NCBI GenBank assembly: GCA_009692745.1
Contig: SHYO01000014.1
Coordinates: forward strand, 1 to 41,071
Reading direction: 5' to 3'
DNA: 41,071 nt
Origin: Chloroflexota bacterium
Lineage (GTDB): Bacteria > Chloroflexota > Anaerolineae > Epilineales > SHYO01
Both the position numbers and the translations under genes were made by a program. The notes beneath the pieces were generated by a model. It saw only the letters and a list, made by a program, of their open reading frames with translations. It was not told where the DNA came from and searched no databases. This document shows positions 33,846-41,071 of the stretch, one piece after another (positions within the stretch are counted from its first letter, which is position 1; each line of letters begins with the position of its first letter).

Positions 33846-34637
33846 ATGCCGATTCGTTACGCCGCCAATCTATCTCTGCTCTTCCCAGAACTCCCCTTCC
33901 TCGACCGCTTTGCTGCTGCTGCCGCTGCAGGCTTCACCCATGTTGAATTCCAATTTCCTTATTCCTATCCCCCCGACCTCTTACATGCCGCCATAGCGTC
34001 CAACAACCTGCAAGTCGTCCTATTTAACCTCTACTCTGGCGATTGGGAGGCAGGGGAGCGAGGATTGTTGTGCGATCCTGCCCACCGTGACCACTTCCGG
34101 CGCGCCCTGGACCAGGCCCTCTCCTATGCGCAGACTCTGGCTTGTCCCCGCCTTCATGCCATTGCCGGTAACTTGGCGCCGCACCTCTCTGCCGCCCTGG
34201 CCCATACTACCCTGGTAGAAAACTTGCAATACGCCGCCCCCGTGGCTGCGGCGGCCGGTATCACGATCACCATTGAGGCTCTAAATCCCATCGATAACCC
34301 CAACTTCTTCTTAACCACCTCCCGCCAGGCGCTTGCCATTCTGCGCGATGTAGCCGCGCCCAATGTCAAATTCCAGTTCGACTTCTATCACCTCCAAATT
34401 ACCGAAGGCAACCTGACCCAGAACTTCCGTACTTGCCTCCCGCATATCGGCCATCTCCAGATCGCTGATGTACCTGGCCGCCACCAACCGGGCACAGGCG
34501 AGATCAACTACCCCTTTGTGCTGCAGACGATTGCTGATTCTGCCTATGACGGCTTCGTGGGCCTCGAATACAAGCCCTCTGGCGCCACAGTCGATGCTCT
34601 CCAATGGTTGCCTGTCTCCCAACGTGCCGCCATGTAG
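33846..34637 (+). CDS. hyi: Hydroxypyruvate isomerase
   Basis: A 263-residue TIM-barrel enzyme of the AP-endonuclease-2 fold that interconverts hydroxypyruvate and tartronate semialdehyde in glyoxylate metabolism. The paired metal/catalytic glutamates are Glu144 (TIEALNPIDNP) and Glu241 (GFVGLEYKP). FQFDFYHLQITEGNL and HLQIADVPGRHQPGTGEINY are diagnostic of Hyi among the sugar-isomerase relatives. A TTGAGG ribosome site precedes the ATG. No glyoxylate carboligase or tartronate semialdehyde reductase gene is nearby, so the exact substrate could differ. Confidence 0.9.
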   Translation: MPIRYAANLSLLFPELPFLDRFAAAAAAGFTHVEFQFPYSYPPDLLHAAIASNNLQVVLFNLYSGDWEAGERGLLCDPAHRDHFRRALDQALSYAQTLACPRLHAIAGNLAPHLSAALAHTTLVENLQYAAPVAAAAGITITIEALNPIDNPNFFLTTSRQALAILRDVAAPNVKFQFDFYHLQITEGNLTQNFRTCLPHIGHLQIADVPGRHQPGTGEINYPFVLQTIADSAYDGFVGLEYKPSGATVDALQWLPVSQRAAM

Positions 34638-34682
34638 TAGTTTTAAAGACAGTTTGACGGTCTAGCAGTACCTGACCAATAC

Positions 34683-34711
34683 TTGCCTTTGGAAACTATC
34701 AAGACTATAAT
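34683..34711 (+). promoter_or_regulatory. Promoter of the ABC exporter operon
   Basis: TTGCCT (34683-34688) and TATAAT (34706-34711) are 17 bp apart, with a leader of about 75 nt. Confidence 0.65.
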
Positions 34712-34792
34712 CCACCTGGATTACCATCCACACTTGGGGTAAAGCATACCTGTTATCCTTAGTCGGCTCGCATAAGGTTAAACTTGAGGCAT

Positions 34793-36577
34793 ATGAAACA
34801 TACTCTCAAACTCCTACATTTTGTCAAACCTTATTGGCAGCGGTCCACTGCGGCTCTAGTTTGTCTGATTGCGCTCGTGTTCATGGATTTATCCATCCCC
34901 AGGTTAATCCAAAGAATTATCGACCAGGGAATTGCCCAGCATAACCAGGTCGTCGTTATCCAGACGTCCGTTATAATGCTCGGCATTACGGCGCTTAGCA
35001 CCGTCTTGGCCATTGGTAACAATATTTTGTCAGTCCAGGTGAGTGAGAGTGTAGCCCGTGACCTACGCGACGCGCTTTTTATCAAGATCCAGACCTTTTC
35101 CTTCGGAAATCTTGATCGGCTGCAAACTGGGCGGTTGATGGTGCGTCTTACCAGTGATTCCAGCGCTTTCCAGCGCCTGATCCAGGTCTCTTTGCGCATT
35201 GGTACCCGTGCCCCGCTCTTGATCATTGGCAGCCTGATCCTGATGATTAATACGAGCTTGAGTCTAGCGCTTGCCATGATTCCGCTCCTGCTGGTCACTT
35301 CGGCGATCATCGTATTCTTTATCGTCAAAACAGAGCCCATCTATCACGCCGCCCAGCAAAAACTGGACAAGCTTAACACCATTTTGCAGGAGAACATCGC
35401 GGGCGTGCGGTTGGTCAAGGCCTTTGTGCGCGCCAGTTTTGAGGGCAGTCGTTTTGAGGTGGCTAACAAAGACTATGCGGATAATTCCATCAAGGCGATG
35501 CAGTTTATGTCCAGCATGTCGCCTGCGCTAACTATGTTTGTGAATATCGGCATGGTACTCGTCATCTGGGATGGCGGGTTGCAATCGATGCGGGGAGACC
35601 TATCGCTGGGGCAAATTGTGGCCTTTACCAACTACCTGCTCACCACCATGGCACCCTTGCTGCTCATGACCCAGCTATCGAGTGTATGGGCCAGCGGATT
35701 TGCCTCGGCTCGGCGTATTAATGAGGTGCTGGAAACCGTGCCCGACGTTCAGGACGCGCCGGATGCGCTGGTCTTGCCGCAGGATCAGGTCCAAGGCGGC
35801 ATTGTTTTCGAAAATGTGGCCTTTAGCTATTATGGCGATAATAGTGAAGAGGTTTTGCAGGACATCAATTTGGTGGTAGAGCCTGGCGAAACGGTCGCTA
35901 TCTTGGGCGCTACCGGCGCCGGGAAATCAACCTTAATCGATCTGGTGCCCAGGTTTTACGATACCACAGCCGGCCGGATTTTGATCGATGGCACTGATCT
36001 ACGGCAGATTCAGCAAGACTCCTTGCTTGCCCAAATCGGCATTGTACCCCAGGAAACCATCCTCTTTTCGGGAACAGTGCGTGATAATATTCGCTACGGC
36101 TGCCCGACAGCCAGCGATGAGGAGGTCATCGCGGCTGCCCAAGCCGCCCAGGCCCACGATTTTATCATGAAACTTTCTAAAGGATACGACACCCATGTCG
36201 AGCAGCGCGGCGCAAATTTTTCCGGCGGGCAAAAGCAGCGCATGGCTATCGCCCGTGCCCTGCTAACCCATCCCAAGATTTTAATTCTCGACGATAGCAC
36301 CAGTGCGGTGGACGTAGAGACCGAGACCAAAATTCAAGATGCTTTGGCAGCCCAGGTGGGCCGGCACACCAGCTTGGTGGTGGCGCAACGCATCAGTACC
36401 GTCTTGCAGGCCGACAAGATTGTCGTCATCGATAAAGGGCATATTGCCGCCGAAGGCACCCACAAAGAGCTGATGATTTCTAGCCCCATCTATCGGGAGA
36501 TCTATGATTCCCAGTTAGGGAATGGGCTACGCCTGGAAGAAGCTGGGACTGCCAGCCCGCGAGGTGCCAAAGTATGA
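34793..36577 (+). CDS. ABC exporter subunit 1 (degenerate-site half-transporter)
   Basis: A 594-residue half-transporter: six-helix exporter domain (about 1-310) followed by an ATPase domain. Walker A is GATGAGKSTLIDLV, the signature FSGGQKQRMAIARALL is canonical, but Walker B ends ILILDDSTSAVD with Asp501 where the catalytic Glu is expected. That pattern is known for the first partner of heterodimeric exporters such as TM287/288 and BmrCD. Starts at ATG 34793 or TTG 34784 are both possible; I chose the ATG. The stop overlaps the next gene by ATGA, so partners are translated together. Substrates are drugs, lipids or peptides, unspecified. Confidence 0.93.
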   Translation: MKHTLKLLHFVKPYWQRSTAALVCLIALVFMDLSIPRLIQRIIDQGIAQHNQVVVIQTSVIMLGITALSTVLAIGNNILSVQVSESVARDLRDALFIKIQTFSFGNLDRLQTGRLMVRLTSDSSAFQRLIQVSLRIGTRAPLLIIGSLILMINTSLSLALAMIPLLLVTSAIIVFFIVKTEPIYHAAQQKLDKLNTILQENIAGVRLVKAFVRASFEGSRFEVANKDYADNSIKAMQFMSSMSPALTMFVNIGMVLVIWDGGLQSMRGDLSLGQIVAFTNYLLTTMAPLLLMTQLSSVWASGFASARRINEVLETVPDVQDAPDALVLPQDQVQGGIVFENVAFSYYGDNSEEVLQDINLVVEPGETVAILGATGAGKSTLIDLVPRFYDTTAGRILIDGTDLRQIQQDSLLAQIGIVPQETILFSGTVRDNIRYGCPTASDEEVIAAAQAAQAHDFIMKLSKGYDTHVEQRGANFSGGQKQRMAIARALLTHPKILILDDSTSAVDVETETKIQDALAAQVGRHTSLVVAQRISTVLQADKIVVIDKGHIAAEGTHKELMISSPIYREIYDSQLGNGLRLEEAGTASPRGAKV

Positions 36578-38406
36578 GCAGCCAACCTTCTCGCAACGGC
36601 AGCGGAGATGCTCGCGTGGTAATAGAACCGCGCCGGCCTGGTTGGCCCGGCAAGATTGAAAAAGCCCGCGACTCACGCAGCACGTTAAGGCGTCTCTTAC
36701 CCTACCTCAGCCCCTTTAAAGTGTCCTTACTGGTGGTATTCCTGCTGGTATTGTTGTACACAGTTCTAGGGCTGATGGGGCCTTACCTGATGGGCATCGC
36801 AATTGACGGTTTTATCTCCCGTAGTGATGCGTCCGGCTTGACCCGCATCGCCCTCTTGATGCTGGCGGCCTACTTTTTGAGCAACTTATTCCAGGCTCTC
36901 GCCAATTGGATCATGGCTGGCATTTCCCAAAAGGCCTTGCAGCGGATACGCCAGGATCTGTTCCAGCATCTTCAAACCCTCTCCTTGAGCTTCTTCGACC
37001 GTAATCACGCGGGAGAACTCATGAGCCGCCTGACGAATGACATCGATGCTATTAACCAGGCTGTCTCACAAAACGTCACTTCCCTGCTTGCCAGTGTTCT
37101 CTCTATGGTAGGAATTCTGGTCGCCATGTTTGTCCTGAATGCCTGGCTGGCTCTGGTCTCGCTGCTGGTAGTCCCTATCATGTTCTGGTTTGCCCAATTT
37201 GTCGCCCGTTACACCCGCAAAGGCTTCCGGGGCTTACAGAAAAACCTGGGCGAGATGAATGGCGTGATGGAGGAAGCTATTAGCGGCGAAAAAGTGGTTA
37301 AGGCCTTCCGCAGAAACGAATCTGTGATTGCCGATTTCCGCCAGCATAACCAGGCGGTCTATGAGTCCGGCGTATATGCCAACACCTATGCTCTGTTGCT
37401 GATGCCCCTCACAAACGTGTTGGGGAATTTCTTCGTCATCGTCCTGACCGGTTTTGGTGGCTGGTTAGCGCTGCAGAACCTGGTCAGTGTGGGCATCATT
37501 GCTACCTTTATCAACTACGGGCAGAATTTTATCCAACCGCTGCGCCAGTTGGCGAATATGTATAATGCTATTCAGGCGGCCCTGGCAGGGGCAGAGCGCG
37601 TATTTGAGATCATCGACATCACGCCTGAGACGCAGGATGCACCAGACGCGCTGCCGCTGGAACGTGTGCAGGGAAATGTGCGCTTCGAGGATGTCAGTTT
37701 TGGCTACCACCCTGATCGCCCCGTGATCAAGAACATGTGCCTGGAAGCCAAAGCCGGGGAAATTGTGGCTCTCGTCGGCCCTACCGGCGCCGGCAAGACC
37801 ACCATTATCAACTTGCTGACCCGTTTCTACGATATCGACGCGGGTAAGATCAGCATTGATGGCAAGGACATTCGACACGTGAAAAAGGCTGATTTGCGCC
37901 ACCAGCTTGGCCTGGTGTTGCAGGATACCTACTTGTTCTCCGACACCGTCATGGAAAATATCCGGTACGGCCGGTTGGATGCCACCGACGAAGAAGTTAT
38001 CCAGGCTGCTACCCTGGCCGATGCCGATCATTTCATCCGGCAGTTACCCGAAGGATACCAGTCAAAACTCTCTGAACGGGCCAGCAACCTCAGCCAGGGC
38101 CAGCGACAACTCCTGGCCATTGCCCGCGCCATCCTGGCAGACCCCGGCATCCTTATCCTGGATGAGGCTACTAGCAGTGTTGATACTCGCACCGAGGCGC
38201 ACATCCAGACGGCTTTGCAACGTCTCATGCAAGGCCGCACCAGCTTTGTCATCGCCCACCGCCTGAGCACCATCCGCGATGCCAACCAGGTGCTGGTGAT
38301 TAATAACGGGGAAATCATCGAGAAGGGCACCCACCAGCAGCTCCTGGACGCGCGGGGCTTCTACCACCATCTGTACGTCAGCCAATTCAAGGGGCAGGCG
38401 ATATAA
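36574..38406 (+). CDS. ABC exporter subunit 2 (catalytic half-transporter)
   Basis: A 610-residue partner with an N-terminal polar extension of about 45 residues before the six-helix domain. The ATPase has Walker A GPTGAGKTTIINLL and a full catalytic Walker B (ILILDEATSSVDTRTE, Glu531), but its signature is the variant LSQGQRQLLAIARAI. Paired with subunit 1, one composite site would be canonical (this Walker B with the FSGGQ of subunit 1) and the other degenerate (Asp501 with LSQGQ), as in heterodimeric exporters. The ATGA overlap with subunit 1 supports a stoichiometric complex. Confidence 0.94.
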   Translation: MSSQPSRNGSGDARVVIEPRRPGWPGKIEKARDSRSTLRRLLPYLSPFKVSLLVVFLLVLLYTVLGLMGPYLMGIAIDGFISRSDASGLTRIALLMLAAYFLSNLFQALANWIMAGISQKALQRIRQDLFQHLQTLSLSFFDRNHAGELMSRLTNDIDAINQAVSQNVTSLLASVLSMVGILVAMFVLNAWLALVSLLVVPIMFWFAQFVARYTRKGFRGLQKNLGEMNGVMEEAISGEKVVKAFRRNESVIADFRQHNQAVYESGVYANTYALLLMPLTNVLGNFFVIVLTGFGGWLALQNLVSVGIIATFINYGQNFIQPLRQLANMYNAIQAALAGAERVFEIIDITPETQDAPDALPLERVQGNVRFEDVSFGYHPDRPVIKNMCLEAKAGEIVALVGPTGAGKTTIINLLTRFYDIDAGKISIDGKDIRHVKKADLRHQLGLVLQDTYLFSDTVMENIRYGRLDATDEEVIQAATLADADHFIRQLPEGYQSKLSERASNLSQGQRQLLAIARAILADPGILILDEATSSVDTRTEAHIQTALQRLMQGRTSFVIAHRLSTIRDANQVLVINNGEIIEKGTHQQLLDARGFYHHLYVSQFKGQAI

Positions 38407-38443
38407 ATCTTAAAGGCCGGGCGGATCATAAGGAAGGCTGAAC

Positions 38444-40531
38444 ATGGCTCATCTACAAACCGTCGAGGTTCCCGTACGTGGCATGGATTGTGACGAATGC
38501 ACGCAGCACGTTCAGCAGGCCATCGCCAGGGTACCCGGTGTGGCATCTGTCAACGTCTTTTTATCTTCCGAGAAAGCCGTTATCCGGCTCGATGCTGCAC
38601 TCGTAGAATTGTCCACCGTGCGCAAAGCAGTAGAGAGCGCAGGTTACTCTGTCCCTGATTCTGCCGCCTTACCGGCCACCACGCCCCTGGGCAATTTCAC
38701 GCAACGGATAGTTACCTTGCTCGCTGTTGTGTTTGGTGCAGTCCTATTTATTGTCGTTATCGGTGAGTGGTTCGGGCTGTTTGAGCGGCTGACTGAGCGC
38801 GTGCCCTATCTGGTTGGCCTGGCGCTGGTGGTTGCCAGCGGCTGGCCTATCTTCCTCAACGTCATGCGCGCCGCCCTCAAGCGGCAGATCACTTCCCATG
38901 CGCTCATGAGTCTTGGCGTAATAGCGGCCTTAGCTGTGGGGCAGTGGACCACAGCCGCTGTCGTCGTGTTCTTTATGCGCGTAGGCGCCTACACTGAAAC
39001 TTTCGCCACGGAAGGCGCCCGTCGCGCTGTGAAAGACCTCACTGCGATGGCCCCGCAAACCGCCCGCATTGAACGCGATGGTACAGAGCATGAAGTGCCC
39101 ATTGCCGAAGTTGCAGTGGGGGAAACCGTGATTGTCCGCCCCGGTGAAAAGATCCCCGTAGACGGAGAAGTTATCGGCGGACAAGCTACTGTTGACCAAT
39201 CTGCTATCACCGGCGAATCCATGCCCGTTGAAGTAGTATCCGGCTCACAAGTTTTCGCTGCCACCATGGCGCATCTGGGGAGCTTGCGCGTCCGGACAAC
39301 CCGCACCGGCGCGGACACTACTTTCGGGCGCGTAGTCAAGATGGTCGAGGAAGCCGAAACCCACCGTGCCGATGTGCAACGCTTTGCGGATAAATTCAGC
39401 GCCTATTATCTGCCGGTGGTCGCCGGGTTGGCCGCACTCACGTTCCTGATCCGCCAGGATCCGCTGGCCACTGCTGCGGTACTGGTTGTCGCTTGCTCTT
39501 GCTCTGTTGCGCTTGCCACACCTATCGCTATGCTGGCTTCGATTGGCGCCGCTGCGAAACGCGGCCTGCTCATCAAAGGCGGCAAGTATCTGGAGTTGCT
39601 GGCGCGCGCTGATGTGCTATTACTCGACAAAACGGGTACGCTTACCCTCGGCCAACCCCGCATCGTAGATATTATTCCGCTGAATGGCTTACCCGCCGCT
39701 GAAATCCTCTCGTTAGCCGCCTCTGCCGAGCGGTACTCCGAACACCCGCTGGCGGCAGCGGTGCGTACCGCCGCCAGCGGGCAAAATCTTGCGCTCTCCG
39801 ATCCGCAAAACTTCGAAGCCGTCCCTGGCATGGGGATGCGGGCCAATGTCAACGGCAGCCTGATCACCATCGGCAACCGCCGCATGATTCCAGCCGCAGC
39901 GTCCTTGCCCCTGGCTGCCGAGTTGGAAGGGCAAGGCAAAACGCTGTTATTCCTGGCTCGCGGTGGTGAGCTGGCCGGAGTGCTGGCCGCCGCCGACACC
40001 CTGCGTCCCGAAGTTCCCGCCGCCCTGGCGGAGGTGCGCGCCCTCGGCATACGCTATATCGAACTGCTCACAGGTGACAACGAACCCACCGCTGCTGCGC
40101 TTGCGCAAGAACTCGGTGTGCGGTACCGTGCTAATCTTCTGCCCGAAGACAAAATCGCTATCGTGAAGCAATATCAAGCGCAAGGGCACATCGTTGTCAT
40201 GATAGGTGATGGGGTGAACGATGCCCCCGCGCTGGCACAAGCGCATGTAGGTATCGCGATGGGGGCAGCAGGCGCCGACATCGCCATTGAAGCAGCGCAT
40301 GTTGCCCTCATGCGCGAAGATTGGACTCTGGTCCCCGAAGTGCTGCGGATTGCGCGCCGCACAATGGGCGTAGTCAAGATGAATCTCGCCTTTACTGCCG
40401 TATATAACCTACTTGGGCTGACGCTGGCGGCATTTGGCTTTCTGCCCCCTATCTTCGCCGCCGCTGCCCAATCCCTACCAGACCTAGGAATCCTCGCCAA
40501 CTCAGCGCGGTTATTGCGGCAACGCCGATAA
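38444..40531 (+). CDS. Heavy-metal-translocating P1B-type ATPase
   Basis: A 695-residue metal pump. An N-terminal HMA domain (about 5-70) has the binding motif GMDCDEC. Eight membrane helices are expected. The actuator motif is TGES (ITGESMPV), phosphorylated Asp395 lies in DKTGTLT, the nucleotide-domain HP is in SEHPLAAAV, and the hinge is GDGVNDAPAL. The ion-binding helix reads ACSCSVALATP, i.e. Cys351-Ser-Cys353, where P1B pumps normally have CPC, CPH or SPC. The Pro is missing, so metal specificity (Cu, Zn/Cd, Mn) cannot be assigned. A GGAAGG site lies upstream. The downstream gene starts 3 bp after its stop. Confidence 0.92.
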   Translation: MAHLQTVEVPVRGMDCDECTQHVQQAIARVPGVASVNVFLSSEKAVIRLDAALVELSTVRKAVESAGYSVPDSAALPATTPLGNFTQRIVTLLAVVFGAVLFIVVIGEWFGLFERLTERVPYLVGLALVVASGWPIFLNVMRAALKRQITSHALMSLGVIAALAVGQWTTAAVVVFFMRVGAYTETFATEGARRAVKDLTAMAPQTARIERDGTEHEVPIAEVAVGETVIVRPGEKIPVDGEVIGGQATVDQSAITGESMPVEVVSGSQVFAATMAHLGSLRVRTTRTGADTTFGRVVKMVEEAETHRADVQRFADKFSAYYLPVVAGLAALTFLIRQDPLATAAVLVVACSCSVALATPIAMLASIGAAAKRGLLIKGGKYLELLARADVLLLDKTGTLTLGQPRIVDIIPLNGLPAAEILSLAASAERYSEHPLAAAVRTAASGQNLALSDPQNFEAVPGMGMRANVNGSLITIGNRRMIPAAASLPLAAELEGQGKTLLFLARGGELAGVLAAADTLRPEVPAALAEVRALGIRYIELLTGDNEPTAAALAQELGVRYRANLLPEDKIAIVKQYQAQGHIVVMIGDGVNDAPALAQAHVGIAMGAAGADIAIEAAHVALMREDWTLVPEVLRIARRTMGVVKMNLAFTAVYNLLGLTLAAFGFLPPIFAAAAQSLPDLGILANSARLLRQRR

Positions 40532-40533
40532 AT

Positions 40534-40923
40534 ATGTCTTCTTCTATCTTTTGTTCTACCATCATCCCCACCATCGGTCGTGAGACGCTGCAGCGTGCAA
40601 TAACCAGTGTGTTGGAGCAACGATTGGCCGCTGCCAATTTTGAGATCATTGTAGTCAATGACTCGGGCAAGCCTCTACTCGATGGAGATTGGCGCGGTGA
40701 TCGCCGGGTGCAGGTTATTGCAACCTGCTGCCGTGAGCGCAGTGTCGCGCGCAACACCGGCGCCGCCGTTGCCAGAGGCCAATACCTGCATTTCCTGGAT
40801 GATGACGATTGGATGCTCCCCGGCGCCTTTGAACATTTCTGGCAGCTAGCCCAACGTGCTCCCCATGCGGCCTGGCTGTATGGCGGCAGCCAACTGGTAA
40901 ACCGGCAAAGTAGGGTGCAGTAA
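40534..40923 (+). pseudogene. Glycosyltransferase family 2, truncated
   Basis: Only the first 129 residues of a GT-A glycosyltransferase remain: CSTIIPTIGRETLQRAITSV, IIVVNDSG, RSVARNTGAAVARGQYLHFL and the metal-binding DDDDW. The acceptor domain is missing. The frame ends at a TAA that appears to lie within foreign sequence, next to the end of a transposase gene, so an insertion sequence probably interrupts it near 40913. The other half would lie beyond the window. It starts 3 bp after the metal ATPase stop. Confidence 0.75.
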
Positions 40924-41071
40924 CTGTCCATTCGCTGAAATAAAAATGACATTTCTCAATTTTCGGCCAATTTGGTGTAAACATCCGGCGACAATCCCAA
41001 AAGCTCCAAGATGCGGGTTTGCAAGCCGGTTAAAGGTGGAATGTGGCGGATGGTTTGCCCAGGAAGATGCA
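40913..41071 (-). mobile_element. End of an insertion sequence (partial)
   Basis: The glycosyltransferase homology stops near 40912 and a minus-strand transposase-like frame ends at 40956. The AT-rich stretch between them (TGCAGTAACTGTCCATTCGC then TGAAATAAAAATG) probably includes the terminal inverted repeat. The other end and any target duplication are outside the window. Confidence 0.5.
40956..41069 (-). CDS. Transposase C-terminus (partial)
   Basis: The minus-strand frame entering from the window edge gives 37 residues (LPGQTIRHIPPLTGLQTRIL, then GLSPDVYTKLAEN) to a TGA at 40956-40958. The proline-rich, 'LTxLQxRIL xLLGLSPxVY' style end is typical of DDE transposases, but the family cannot be fixed from this piece. 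Its place directly after a truncated gene supports an insertion. Confidence 0.5.
   Translation of the reverse strand, partial: HLPGQTIRHIPPLTGLQTRILELLGLSPDVYTKLAEN

Overview
The window looks like chromosomal DNA of a Chloroflexota (Anaerolineae-like) bacterium. Three things point there. The family-5 solute-binding lipoprotein carries the long Val/Glu/Lys/Gln stalk after its lipobox that is typical of this phylum. Short GC-rich palindromes (GCGAGCG..CGCTCGC, GTAGGAGCGTACGG..) lie between genes. The gene content also fits: an archaeal-type ProRS, a two-component/HlyD/FtsX cluster, a lamin-tail plus phospholipase D protein, and remnants of the LuxR/AAA regulators abundant in this group. No tRNA, rRNA or CRISPR array was seen.

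Layout. 1-158 is the tail of an EF-hand protein. 435-4321 is a peptide/nickel-type ABC importer (lipoprotein plus two permeases, no ATPases), followed by a convergent phytanoyl-CoA-dioxygenase-like gene. 5745-12096 is an envelope cluster: OmpR regulator, HlyD-type adaptor, FtsX/MacB permease, unknown anchored protein, sensor kinase. Convergent to it is a lamin-tail/PLD protein. 14336-18222 holds a cytochrome P450 overlapping tail-to-tail with a glycogen phosphorylase. Upstream of the phosphorylase is a glycogen synthase destroyed by 5' loss, an internal deletion and a nonsense codon.

19434-22500 mixes an atypical response regulator and an intact MoeB-rhodanese gene with relics of a methyltransferase, a metallophosphoesterase and a PhzF-like gene. 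22564-31760 is largely housekeeping: proS, a 1036-residue GATase-like/flippase fusion, ffh, a cupin, rpsP, khpA, rimM and malQ. 31761-32282 is a gene-free block of inverted repeats. 32283-38406 holds a membrane glycosyltransferase, hyi and a heterodimeric ABC exporter. 38444-40531 is a P1B-type metal ATPase. The window ends in a glycosyltransferase cut short beside the end of an apparent insertion sequence.

Themes. Glucan-degrading genes (glgP, malQ) are intact while the only glycogen synthase in view is dead, so storage here is either one-way or supplied by a second glgA elsewhere. Two ABC systems lack their ATPase genes, implying shared or distant ATPases, or loss. At least six gene fragments and a family of perfect palindromes indicate repeated insertion and decay. 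The strongest candidate for something undescribed is the GATase-like/flippase fusion protein. The 155-bp inverted-repeat element at 31983-32137 is the strongest non-coding candidate.
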